Shown in pieces: positions 25,355-34,076 of a stretch of DNA of 64,000 nucleotides (position 1 is the stretch's first letter; each line of letters opens with the position of its first letter). Under the pieces are notes generated by a model. It saw only the letters and a program-made list of their open reading frames with translations, did not search any database and was not told the origin of the DNA. The DNA is from Bacteroidales bacterium (GTDB lineage Bacteria; Bacteroidota; Bacteroidia; Bacteroidales; F082), in the NCBI GenBank assembly GCA_017427985.1, contig JAFRRS010000022.1:1-64000 (forward strand), given 5' to 3'. A program made the translations under genes and the position numbers.

Positions 25355-25590
25355 GCGAAAAATTGGAAATAAAACGATTGATTATCAACATTTGATTAAG
25401 AAACAGATAAAAATTTGAATAAAAAGACATAATTGAAGGCGTTTTCGCTTTTCTTAGCAAGTCCCGAAATCTAGCAAATTTCAAACAACGCATGAGAAAG
25501 GAGAAACGCTCGCGGATTTTACCGTGAGCTTTCTTTTTGCGTTGTGGGTATGCTAGAACCTCGGGCTTGAAAAAAAGTTCGCGGTTTTTT
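25355..25590 (+). ncRNA. candidate structured RNA, rod-like fold, possibly 6S-like
   Basis: Bases 25459-25568 fold into one long interrupted rod of nested stems: AAGTCCCGA with TCGGGCTT, CTAGCA (25471) with TGCTAG (25551), ACAACGCA (25485) with TGCGTTGT (25538), AGAAA with TTTCT, and GCTCGCGG (25508) with CCGTGAGC (25522). Internal bulges separate the stems, and a T-rich stretch follows at 25585-25592. A -7 box lies upstream and the 488-base region has no gene. The shape recalls 6S RNA, including the Bacteroidales-1 motif, but I cannot confirm this by alignment. Confidence 0.55.
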
Positions 25591-25603
25591 TTATGCCGTT
25601 TTG

Positions 25604-25700
25604 AGAAGAGGTTCCTCACCCCTGCGGGGTTCGGAATGACAAGGCAAGGTGGGGGAGTGAGCCCTCTGATGACCCAGAGCGATAAGGGAACTCGAGGAAC
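25604..25700. repeat. ~97-base dispersed inverted-repeat element
   Basis: GTTCCTC at 25611-25617 pairs with GAGGAAC at 25694-25700. Inside lies the hairpin ACCCC TGC GGGGT, then TTCGGAATGACA. This text is familiar from repeats scattered through many bacterial genomes, often misread as protein (HSEPRRGEEP on the minus strand). It separates the RNA candidate from the next gene. Confidence 0.65.
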
Positions 25701-25750
25701 AATTTAGAAAAAATAGAAATAAACAAAAATAACAAACTAAACACAAAAAA

Positions 25751-28700
25751 ATGAAAAAAAGATTTACAATCTTAATCGCAGCGCTCATGCTGCTGACAAT
25801 GATTTCACAGCCGACAAGGTTGTGGGGACAAACAAGAACTACTATGACTTTCGATTTTGAGGATAGTGGGGCTCATACAACCACTACTAATGCTTACACT
25901 TCGCACACTTACAGTGAAAATGGATTTGATATTAGTTGTACCTATTTTGATTGTATATCAAATTCTGATATAGGAGGCAGTTATTTGGCAAGAGGTCGTG
26001 TAGCAAAAAAAACTACTAATTCTCCAATTTTAGAGATTGGACCTATTAATATCACTGGATGGACCATTACTAGTATTACATATTATACAAAAGGAAATAC
26101 AAACATTAATCAAGTGTTTGAAACAAAAACAAATACAGATAATGATTATGTTACACAAATTTCTTCATATTCATCGCCGAGTTCATCAACACAAAAAACC
26201 GCAACGGTTTCTATTTCTGGCAAAACATCTTTATTGTTAAAATGGACAGGATCTGTTAGTTCGTCAAATAATAGTAATAATAGAGACTTTGATATAGATG
26301 ACATTGTCATTACATATACGACCAGCGGTGGCTCAACCGTCAACACTCCACAAATCATCCCTAACGGTGGCAGCTTCTATCCAACACAATCTGTTGAGCT
26401 TTCTTGTACAACTGATGGCGCTTCGATTTACTATACCACAGATGGAACTGCTCCTTCAACTTCAAGCACTCCTTATTCTTCAGCTTTCACAATCAATTCA
26501 AGCTGCACGGTTAAGGCTATTGCAACAAAAAGTGGCATGACAAACAGCAGTGTGGCAGAGGCGACATTCACCAAAATCACTCCATATGCCAACATCGCGG
26601 CTCTTACAGAACAAACCGTGGCAGGTACATATTATGTGACCTTGGATGATGCTGTTGTCACATTCACCAATGGAAGTTATGCATATATTAAAGATAATAG
26701 TGGCGCTATTTTGTATTATAAAAGTGGACACGGGCTTTCTGCAGGTCAAATTCTTGATGGAACTGCAACCGTAAGCTATAAATTACAAAACAACCTACCT
26801 GAAATTACTAGCCTTTCTGGAATAACTCCGGCATCTGGCTCAGCTCCAGACCCGACTGTTGTTGTCGCTTCTGCATGGAATTACACATTTAATGATGTCC
26901 TTAGCCAATATATTAAAATCACAGATGCCACAATTACTTACTCCAACCCCTATTATTATGTTTCTGTTGGCAGCAGTGATAAAGCTGTAGAAAGTTTTCA
27001 ACTATACGGACGAGATGCTGCTTCTAGCTTTAGCATCAGTAATCTTAGTGACAGTGATAAATATACAATTGTTGGTTTTCCTACATTGTATAATTCAACT
27101 AAAGAATTCCAAATATTTGCAGTACCTCAGAAAGAAGATATTACTATTGAATCATCAGCATTGCAACTCTCATACGCAGCTAACGCTTCAGGTAGCATGG
27201 CGGTTGGCTATTCCAACTTCACTCCAACCAGCGTTACAGCGGCATTGTATTCAGATTCCGGTTGCAGCACTTCATTTTCTGACGATTGGATATCAATCAC
27301 CTCACCTTTAACAACTCCGTTCACCAGTTTGGCATACAACGTCAGCGCAAACGAAACTGGCGCCAACAGAACAGTCTATATGAAAGTTAGTGCCACAAAT
27401 GCAAACGGTACGAGAATTGAAAAAATATTTACAATCACTCAGGTACTCCACACAACCTACTCCGTAACTTACAAAGCCAACGGTGGCACAGGTTCTGACC
27501 ATGAAGTGACAGGTTATGATTATGGAGCAACCGTCACAGTTAAACCAAATACTGGTACTGGCAATCCTAACTTCTCAAAGGCAGGTTACACTTTCCAAAA
27601 CTGGAATACTAATACTGGCGGTACAGGCACATCGTATGATCCAGATGACGACGAACACAACACCTTTACTATTACAGCCAACACCAATCTTTTCGCTCAA
27701 TGGCAAGCTGATAGTCACGGCCTTAATGTAGATAATGATATAGAAAACGGAAACATTTCGTTCAAAGTCAATAATACCACTGCCACTACTGCAAAAACAG
27801 ACGAAACAGTTACTATCGTTGTTACACCTGCATCAGGCTACAAACTCACACCATCATCACTTACAGTAACCAACGATGAAACTCATGAATCTGTCACCGT
27901 GTCTAACACAAACACTTTCACAATGCCAGCCAGCAGTGTCACAGTCAGCGCCGAATTTGAAGTTTATTATGCTCTTACAATCGACTTCGAAAGTGCTTTA
28001 AACACTTATTCCAATTGGGAGTTTGATGGTAATATAAGTAGATATGAATATAATTCTTCACATGGTGGATCATATTGCGGTATTAATTATAATGGTTCGT
28101 CAGCAACAACTTCAGGTACAATAACGACTAAGAGCAAAATTGCTAAACCAGGTATATTGTCATTTTATGTAAAAAAGACTAGTTCTAATTCCAATACAGC
28201 AAAATGGAAAGTTTATACAAAAGCAGACGATGGCGATTGGACACAAAGAGGCGATGATATAGATGCAACAGCTGCTACTTGGACTGAAGCTTCAATAGAC
28301 CTTTCCTCATATACAAATGTTAAGGTAAAGATCGCATATGATGGTAACAACGCCCAATACAGAGCAATTGATGATATCTGCTTGGAATACACTCCAACAG
28401 AATATGCAGTTTCGGTTTCGAATGTTGCTGACGGAACAATTACCGCATCTGATGGTACCACAACCATTACGGAAGGTAACAGTGCCAATATCGAATCCGC
28501 CAAAACCATCACTCTCACCGCTGAAGGCGATGCAACACACATGTTCAGTGCATGGAATGTTACAGGTGCTACAGTAGCCGATGCATCATCAGCAACAACC
28601 ACTTTTGAAATGCCTGCTAACGCTGTCACAGTTTCAGCCAACTTTGTTGAGTGCTGGACATTTACCTACAACATCAATGGCAATGTAGTAACCGAAAAAT

Positions 28701-30715
28701 ATGCAAAAAATGGCGCGTCAATCACTCTTCCAACCACTTCAGAACATGTTCCAGAAGGATATGCGATTAAAGGCTGGACAGCAACCGAAGGCAATGTTGC
28801 ATCTACTATTACCAGTGCAACTGCTTCTCAAGACAGAACACTGTACGCTGTTTTTGAAAAAATAGTTTATGGTGATTTTGAAAAAGTAGAATCCAGCCAA
28901 TCAGATTGGTCTGGTTTTTATCTTATTGTTTATGAAGAAACTAGCGTGGCTTATAATGGCAGCCTTACTAGCACGAATCTTGACAACACTCCTAATACAA
29001 TTGGTGTGACAATATCTTCAAGCACAATTGAACATAATACTACAACAGATGCATTAATGTTCAAAATTGAAAAGAATAATAGCTATTACACAATTCGTTC
29101 AGCATCTGGATATTATATTGGTCGTACAGGAGACTCAAATGGTTTGGATATTTCCTCTGAAACCAAATACAATCACACTATCACATATTCTAATGAAATT
29201 ACAACAATAACATCAAGTGGTGGCCCGACATTGCAGTTTTTAAAGTCAGGAGCCAACTCTAAATTCCGCTATTATGCATCAACGCAAAAAAATGTCGCAT
29301 TATACAAAGCATCTGTATCATACGAAGGCGCTTACACCCACATTTATCCTTCAAACGCCACTGCAACAGACGATATCGATGTCAGTACATCAGGTCCAAT
29401 AGTTATCGAAAGCGGTGCCACATTGGATATGGGCTCTTATGATCTTTCATGCAATGATGCAACAAAACTCATCATCGAAGACGGCGGTCAGCTCATCACT
29501 ACAAGCACTGGAGTTAAAGCCACCGTTAAGAAAGAAATCGAGGCTTCTACTGCCAAAGACGGCGAAGGGTGGTATACCATCGCCTCGGCAGTTGAAACTC
29601 CAAGCATCGAAGACGACACCAACCTTTTGACAGATGACGGCGAAGACCCAACATACGACCTCTATCGTTTCAACGAAGAGAAAAACGATGACAAACCATG
29701 GGAGAATTACAGAAATTCTGATTACAGTTCATCATTCACAACTCTTGAACAGGGTCGCGGCTACCTCTACCGTAACGGTGATGACCATACGCTTAGCTTC
29801 ATCGGCGCATTGAACGTCGGCACAGTGAACTACGCTGTGTCAAAGACAGGAACCGGCGACCTGGCGGGTTTGAACCTTGTAGGAAACCCATATTCACATA
29901 ACATCAATCTGAAATACACCACATTATACAACGGCAGCAGCGCTCTTGACGCGGAATCACAGCTCACAGCATGCTACACGCTCAGCAACGAGGGCAAATG
30001 GGATACAAAACTCGGTGTTGCTGACGATATAAAACCGTCACAGGGATTCCTTATCCAAGTTCCTGCAGATGCGACCAAGATAAGATTCAGCCAATCGGCA
30101 CAAAGAGACAGATACAATAATGAATACATCCAGTTTGCAGTGGAGAACTCGAATTATTCGGATGTGACATACGCCTTGTTTGACAAAGGTCTGGGTTTGA
30201 GCAAAATCAACCACCGCAACTCCGCAATACCGATGATTTACATCCCGCAAGGCAAAGAGGACTATGCTGTGGCAGTCATGGGCGACGACACCGAGGCGTT
30301 CAGCCTCAACTTCAGGGCGATGACGACAGGCAAATACACTCTGAACTACAAGGCGAAGGGCGAGTTCAGCTATCTGCACGTCATCGACAAGTTCACGGGC
30401 GAGGACGTCGACATGCTTCTCGATGGCGAGTACAGCTTCATTGCAAGCCCTAACGACAGCGACGCGCGCTTCATCGTGAAGCTTGCCTACCTGCCTGACT
30501 ACGGCGAGGGCAGCGACGACATCTTCGCATTCCAGAGCGGCAGCGAGATCTTCGTGAGCGGCGAAGGCGAACTCCAGGTGTTCGATGTGTTGGGACGTTT
30601 CGTGATGAGCGAGCGCATCAACGGCGTGAAGGCGGTGAGCGTGCCTGCACAAGGCGTTTACGTGTTCAGGTTGGTGGGCGAGAACGTGAAGACACAGAAA
30701 ATTGTAATAAGATGA
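25751..30715 (+). CDS. giant secreted multidomain surface protein with T9SS domain
   Basis: 1654 residues. After a signal peptide (~1-28) come a beta-sandwich region, a chitobiase C-terminal-like domain (IYYTTDGTAPSTSS, ~198-275) and an OB-fold-like domain (~285-470, YVTLDDAVVTFTNGSYAYIKD). A BACON-like domain (~472-570) and InlB B-type repeats (YKANGGTGSD ... LFAQW, ~575-660, and further copies) follow. A MAM/anchor-J-like domain (~740-880) comes next. The C-terminal ~450 residues (IIEDGGQL ... NLVGNPYSHNI ... YLHVIDKFTGEDVDML ... KTQKIVIR) match the end of the GH2 protein and include the T9SS signal. No catalytic domain is recognised, so it is probably an adhesin or carbohydrate-binding surface protein. 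The last ~400 bases are richer in G+C than the rest. Confidence 0.85.
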   Translation: MKKRFTILIAALMLLTMISQPTRLWGQTRTTMTFDFEDSGAHTTTTNAYTSHTYSENGFDISCTYFDCISNSDIGGSYLARGRVAKKTTNSPILEIGPINITGWTITSITYYTKGNTNINQVFETKTNTDNDYVTQISSYSSPSSSTQKTATVSISGKTSLLLKWTGSVSSSNNSNNRDFDIDDIVITYTTSGGSTVNTPQIIPNGGSFYPTQSVELSCTTDGASIYYTTDGTAPSTSSTPYSSAFTINSSCTVKAIATKSGMTNSSVAEATFTKITPYANIAALTEQTVAGTYYVTLDDAVVTFTNGSYAYIKDNSGAILYYKSGHGLSAGQILDGTATVSYKLQNNLPEITSLSGITPASGSAPDPTVVVASAWNYTFNDVLSQYIKITDATITYSNPYYYVSVGSSDKAVESFQLYGRDAASSFSISNLSDSDKYTIVGFPTLYNSTKEFQIFAVPQKEDITIESSALQLSYAANASGSMAVGYSNFTPTSVTAALYSDSGCSTSFSDDWISITSPLTTPFTSLAYNVSANETGANRTVYMKVSATNANGTRIEKIFTITQVLHTTYSVTYKANGGTGSDHEVTGYDYGATVTVKPNTGTGNPNFSKAGYTFQNWNTNTGGTGTSYDPDDDEHNTFTITANTNLFAQWQADSHGLNVDNDIENGNISFKVNNTTATTAKTDETVTIVVTPASGYKLTPSSLTVTNDETHESVTVSNTNTFTMPASSVTVSAEFEVYYALTIDFESALNTYSNWEFDGNISRYEYNSSHGGSYCGINYNGSSATTSGTITTKSKIAKPGILSFYVKKTSSNSNTAKWKVYTKADDGDWTQRGDDIDATAATWTEASIDLSSYTNVKVKIAYDGNNAQYRAIDDICLEYTPTEYAVSVSNVADGTITASDGTTTITEGNSANIESAKTITLTAEGDATHMFSAWNVTGATVADASSATTTFEMPANAVTVSANFVECWTFTYNINGNVVTEKYAKNGASITLPTTSEHVPEGYAIKGWTATEGNVASTITSATASQDRTLYAVFEKIVYGDFEKVESSQSDWSGFYLIVYEETSVAYNGSLTSTNLDNTPNTIGVTISSSTIEHNTTTDALMFKIEKNNSYYTIRSASGYYIGRTGDSNGLDISSETKYNHTITYSNEITTITSSGGPTLQFLKSGANSKFRYYASTQKNVALYKASVSYEGAYTHIYPSNATATDDIDVSTSGPIVIESGATLDMGSYDLSCNDATKLIIEDGGQLITTSTGVKATVKKEIEASTAKDGEGWYTIASAVETPSIEDDTNLLTDDGEDPTYDLYRFNEEKNDDKPWENYRNSDYSSSFTTLEQGRGYLYRNGDDHTLSFIGALNVGTVNYAVSKTGTGDLAGLNLVGNPYSHNINLKYTTLYNGSSALDAESQLTACYTLSNEGKWDTKLGVADDIKPSQGFLIQVPADATKIRFSQSAQRDRYNNEYIQFAVENSNYSDVTYALFDKGLGLSKINHRNSAIPMIYIPQGKEDYAVAVMGDDTEAFSLNFRAMTTGKYTLNYKAKGEFSYLHVIDKFTGEDVDMLLDGEYSFIASPNDSDARFIVKLAYLPDYGEGSDDIFAFQSGSEIFVSGEGELQVFDVLGRFVMSERINGVKAVSVPAQGVYVFRLVGENVKTQKIVIR

Positions 30716-30975
30716 TGTGCAGCCTTCGGCTGAATGTGCCGCCTGACGGCGGAATGTGAAGCCTTCGGCTTAATGTGCCGCGATGCGGAATGTGCAGCCT
30801 GACGGCTGAATGAGGCGAAGCCTCCACATTCCCGAACGTAGTGAGGGCACATTTCACGAAGTGACACATTTCACAAAGTGACACATTTCACAAAGTGACA
30901 CATTTCACGAAGTGACACATTTCACGAAGTGACACACATTCTGCGAAGCAGCAAATTTTGCGAAGCAACAAATTT
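30714..30975. repeat. array of about 14 tiny hairpins with AATGTG/CACATT linkers
   Basis: Starting at the stop of the giant gene, short stems of 3-5 bp follow each other every 16-20 bases: CAGCC/GGCTG, CCGCC/GGCGG, AAGCC/GGCTT, CCGC/GCGG, CAGCC/GGCTG, AGGC/GCCT, CCC/GGG, then five CAC/GTG, then CTGC/GCAG and GC/GC. Loops are mostly TTC, TGAC or GAA. AATGTG separates the first half and CACATT the second half. The stem pairs change together while the linkers stay constant. The array fills the 284 bases before the next gene. Confidence 0.85.
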
Positions 30976-30999
30976 TGACAAATTAAAAAAACAGATACA

Positions 31000-31263
31000 A
31001 TGAGAAAAGCATTATTAACATTAGTGATTGTGATGACATTCGGTCTTTGTGCGAGTGCTCAGAGCGACGGTTTCTTCAAGAACAGCAAAAATGACGGTTA
31101 CAGCGACCGCGGTGGTGTTCCAAGCGACCCGTTGATGCCTGCATTGCCTGGTGGCAGCGTGGGAGAATACAACAGCGACCAGGGCGCTCCGTTAGGAAGC
31201 GGTATCCTCGTCCTTACGGCACTTGGAGCGGGATACGCGGTGGCGCGCAGAAGACGCAGCTGA
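31000..31263 (+). CDS. small secreted protein with C-terminal PLGSG-membrane-Arg sorting-like signal
   Basis: 87 residues. The signal peptide is MRKALLTLVIVMTFGLCASAQ. A short polar, glycine/proline-rich region (DRGGVPSDPLMPALPGGS) leads to GAPLGSG, a hydrophobic helix (ILVLTALGAGYAVA) and a final RRRRS. The order motif, one membrane helix, basic tail is the tripartite layout of LPXTG, PEP-CTERM and PID-CTERM sorting signals. It is not a T9SS domain. The mature peptide would have only ~40 residues. Function is unknown; it could be a surface-anchored peptide or a precursor. Confidence 0.8.
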   Translation: MRKALLTLVIVMTFGLCASAQSDGFFKNSKNDGYSDRGGVPSDPLMPALPGGSVGEYNSDQGAPLGSGILVLTALGAGYAVARRRRS

Positions 31264-31294
31264 AAATAGTCAGTCGCTAAAAGCAAAGAAATAG

Positions 31295-31345
31295 CCGCAC
31301 AAGACGTTTTTCTTACTTCAAAATGGCTTTGTTTTGTGCGGTTTT
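31295..31345. terminator. intrinsic terminator between convergent genes
   Basis: CCGCACAA at 31295-31302 pairs with TTGTGCGG at 31334-31341, followed by TTTT. The loop is long (31 bases), so the call is moderate. Confidence 0.6.
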
Positions 31346-31376
31346 AGCCCGCAGCGATGCGTCGGGTCTTCTGGTA

Positions 31377-32507
31377 TTAATATATCCGTTTGAGCCACTG
31401 GTCCATGAAACGGTCGTAAACGATATAGCCATCGGGCAGACGATAGAGAAGCTCCTTGTCGCTCAAGACGTCCAGGGCGGTTTTCACGCTGCTGGCTCCG
31501 GAAAGCTTGTATTTGTTGATGAAATCCTTGCTCAAAGGCTGCTGCGCTATGCCTTCTGTAGCGACAGAGCGCAACAGCGAAAACTGGTTGTCGGTCAGGA
31601 AAAGCACAAGGTTCTCATATTGCGGCGCCTTGCTTTCGACAACGGCGAGAATCGTCCCGTTGAGTTGGGAAAGAGCGGACACCTTTTTATATTGTTCATA
31701 CAATCTGTTCAAAACCGACTGGATATACCATGTGTAGCCGTCAAATTTCTCATAAAGCTCATGAAATACCTCACGGCTAAGTTCTCCTTTGTTTTTTTCA
31801 AAAAAGCCCTTTGCAAACTGGTAATACGTCTCTTCTTCAAGAGGTTTGAGATTCATCAAATCGGTGCTTTGGTAGAAAGGGCGTTTCGGCGAGGTGAACA
31901 TTTCTGCCATGAGATGCTGTTTGCTGCCTGAGAAAATGAAATGCACATTTTGGGAAAACTGGATGTAGGAGCGAAGCAGTGCCTCGGTGCCTGTCTCGGG
32001 ATATTCGTTGATTTGCTGAAACTCGTCGATGGCAATGAATACCTCGCGCTGCAGCTTGTTGAGATAACTGAAAATGTTGCGGATGGTGACATCGGATTGC
32101 GATGGCTCGACGCTTACCGACACGCTGGGCATTCCTGTGAGGTCGTCAATTCCGACGATGGGGCGTAACGAGGCGAGAACATTGAGGGCTTTGCGACCAA
32201 ACATGCGCGTTCTGGATAACGTTTCGTTAAGAACGGCTGTGCCGAGCATGCGCACAAACTCGCTCTGGTTTTTTGTCGGGAAAATATCGATATAGATGCA
32301 AATCGCGTCCTTGTTCTCGGCTTTTATTTGATGAAAAGTGTTCCAAATAAGCCCTGTTTTGCCCAATCTGCGAGGCGAAATCAGTGTAATATTGCGCCCA
32401 TTATAGAGTGTTGAAGACAGATTTTTTGTTTCTTCGATACGGTCGCAAAAATAGTCTTGTCCTTCATAACCTTGACAAATAAAAGGGTTTACAATCTTTT
32501 TTTTCAT
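31377..32507 (-). CDS. AAA-type ATPase with C-terminal DUF234-like winged-helix region
   Basis: 376 residues. Near residue 44 the Walker A reads SPRRLGKT, and the Walker B is VFIAIDEFQQ (~145). The opening NPFICQGYEGQDYFCDR, EETKNL is typical of the archaeal-type ATPase family (ATPase_2/AAA_14 group) that is abundant and multi-copy in Bacteroidales. A sensor-1-like FIFSGSKQHLM follows. The C-terminal ~80 residues (LRSVATEGIAQQPLS, SSVKTALDVLSDKELLYR) look like a winged helix. Its cellular job is unknown; related genes behave as solitary accessory genes. It stands alone, with a terminator downstream. Confidence 0.83.
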   Translation of the reverse strand: MKKKIVNPFICQGYEGQDYFCDRIEETKNLSSTLYNGRNITLISPRRLGKTGLIWNTFHQIKAENKDAICIYIDIFPTKNQSEFVRMLGTAVLNETLSRTRMFGRKALNVLASLRPIVGIDDLTGMPSVSVSVEPSQSDVTIRNIFSYLNKLQREVFIAIDEFQQINEYPETGTEALLRSYIQFSQNVHFIFSGSKQHLMAEMFTSPKRPFYQSTDLMNLKPLEEETYYQFAKGFFEKNKGELSREVFHELYEKFDGYTWYIQSVLNRLYEQYKKVSALSQLNGTILAVVESKAPQYENLVLFLTDNQFSLLRSVATEGIAQQPLSKDFINKYKLSGASSVKTALDVLSDKELLYRLPDGYIVYDRFMDQWLKRIY

Positions 32508-32614
32508 AACTGCAGTATAAAATTTAAATAAATTCCATTACATTGATTCCGTTACGGATTTTACGTAATGCAAAAATAGATAAAATTTTAAAACTGACAA
32601 CAAAAATTTTAAAA

Positions 32615-33988
32615 TTATTTATACCTCTTAAAGCTCACCGCAACCATTGTCACGGAGATGATGAACGCAAGGGTGTCGGAGATCGGGCTGGCGGCGAGGA
32701 TGCCGTGGATGCCCATGAACTTCGGCAGGATGATGAGAAGCGGTATCAGGAAAAGCCCCTGCCTCGACAGCGACACCAAAAGCCCCTGCTTCGCGTTGTC
32801 GGTGGCGGAGAAATAGGTGACGGTGACAGGCTGTATGTTCTGGAAGAACACAAACATCATGTAAATCTTGAGATATTTCTCGGCGAACTCGAAATACAAG
32901 TCTGAGCCCGTTCCGAATATCGCGACGATTTCGCGAGGGAACAGCTGCAGCAGGGCGAAGAAGACGACGCCGATGCCGAACGCCGCCGCGAATGCCCGTT
33001 TGTACGTCCCTTTGACGCGCTGGTAGTTTTTCGCGCCGAGGTTGTAGCCCCAGATGGGCTGGCAGCCCTGCGCGATGCCCACCGCAAACGAAATCATGAT
33101 CATGTTGGTTTTCTGCGCCACTCCCGACACCGCGAGCGGGATGACGGAGCCGTAATGCGAGGCGGCGCCATAGGTCTCGAGCATGTTGTTGAGCACGATG
33201 TTGGTGGTCATGAGAAGTATCTGGTTCATGAAAGTGGGTATTCCCGCCTTCATGCTGTTTTTCATGTGTCTCATGCTCAGGCTGATGTCGCACAGCCTCA
33301 TCTTAAACGCCTTGAATCTTGGGAAATACATCATGGCGAGCACGAACGTGACAAATTGCGATATCACCGTCGCCGCCGCCGCGCCTTCGATGCCCCATCC
33401 TAACGGATACATGAAGAGCCAGTCGAGCCCTACGTTGAGCACCGCACCCACGACGTTGAAAATCATCGAGTAGCGGGGACTCCCGTCGGCGCGTATCGTG
33501 GTGGCTGCCGCCGAGGCGAAGATGTAAAAAGGCAGTCCGATGGCTGAAATGGAGAGGTACTTCATCGCGTAGGGGTACACCTTGCCCGACGGACTCGCTC
33601 CGCAGAGGTCGATGATCTGACCCCTGAAGAGGAATACCAGCAGACCCGTCAAGAACCCGATGATGGCTGTCATGGTGAGTCCGGTGTAGACGTATTTCTT
33701 GGCTTCGTCGGTTTTTCCGGCGCCCTGGCTGATGTTGAACCCTGCCGCGGTGCCTATCCCGAGCAGCATGCAGATGGCTGTCGACAACGTGGTGGTGGGG
33801 AAGACGACGTTGGAGGCGGCGTTGCCCACGACTCCCACGATGCGTCCGATGAAAATCTGGTCGGTGAGGTTGTACAAAGCCCCGACGAGCATGCTGATTA
33901 TCGACGGAATCGCGTATTTGGCGATGAGCGGCATCAGCGGCGCCGAGCCGAGCTCCACTTCCGGATTTGCTGTCTGTCTCCCTTCCAT
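32615..33988 (-). CDS. MATE-family multidrug/Na+ antiporter
   Basis: 457 residues from the ATG at 33988. An in-frame TTG at 34006 would overlap the promoter. About 12 membrane helices in two MatE halves: APLMPLIAKYAIPSIISMLV, VGALYNLTDQIFIGRIVG, then the second half from LSMRHMKNSMKAGIPTFMNQ. The text fits the MepA/NorM-like MATE branch common in Bacteroidales, which exports cationic compounds in exchange for Na+ or H+ at the inner membrane. Codon use is strongly G+C-biased compared with neighbours. Confidence 0.92.
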   Translation of the reverse strand: MEGRQTANPEVELGSAPLMPLIAKYAIPSIISMLVGALYNLTDQIFIGRIVGVVGNAASNVVFPTTTLSTAICMLLGIGTAAGFNISQGAGKTDEAKKYVYTGLTMTAIIGFLTGLLVFLFRGQIIDLCGASPSGKVYPYAMKYLSISAIGLPFYIFASAAATTIRADGSPRYSMIFNVVGAVLNVGLDWLFMYPLGWGIEGAAAATVISQFVTFVLAMMYFPRFKAFKMRLCDISLSMRHMKNSMKAGIPTFMNQILLMTTNIVLNNMLETYGAASHYGSVIPLAVSGVAQKTNMIMISFAVGIAQGCQPIWGYNLGAKNYQRVKGTYKRAFAAAFGIGVVFFALLQLFPREIVAIFGTGSDLYFEFAEKYLKIYMMFVFFQNIQPVTVTYFSATDNAKQGLLVSLSRQGLFLIPLLIILPKFMGIHGILAASPISDTLAFIISVTMVAVSFKRYK

Positions 33989-34003
33989 AGGCTTTTGAAA
34001 GTG

Positions 34004-34011
34004 CAAAGATA
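34004..34011 (-). promoter_or_regulatory. -7 element of the MATE gene promoter
   Basis: TATCTTTG on the minus strand, 15 bases before the ATG at 33988. Confidence 0.6.
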
Positions 34012-34052
34012 CATTTTTTTTAAAAAAATATTATTTTTAATTATTTAATTCG

Positions 34053-34060
34053 TAATTTTG
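34053..34060 (+). promoter_or_regulatory. -7 element of the barrel/TANFOR/lipoprotein operon promoter
   Basis: TAATTTTG, 16 bases before the ATG at 34077, divergent from the MATE gene. Confidence 0.6.
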
Positions 34061-34076
34061 CGAGGCTAATTCGATA

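Noticed and set aside
25459-25568. Signal-recognition-particle RNA as identity of the rod-like fold
   Set aside because: The conserved SRP apical loop (GGAAG/GCAG asymmetrical loop) is absent, and the apical stem here is a plain GCTCGCGG/CCGTGAGC hairpin.
25591-25788. A short minus-strand protein containing HSEPRRGEEP
   Set aside because: This is the well-known false translation of a dispersed intergenic repeat.
30850-30945. Regular ACACATTTCAC-AAGTG repeats that look like a CRISPR array
   Set aside because: Units are only ~16 bases, there are no unique spacers of 30 bases, no cas genes are near, and the units are hairpins of the family that continues upstream.
32628-33293. A 221-codon minus-strand frame rich in His and Arg inside the MATE gene
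   Set aside because: It is an out-of-frame reading of G+C-rich MATE codons. The MATE frame has 12 hydrophobic helices.
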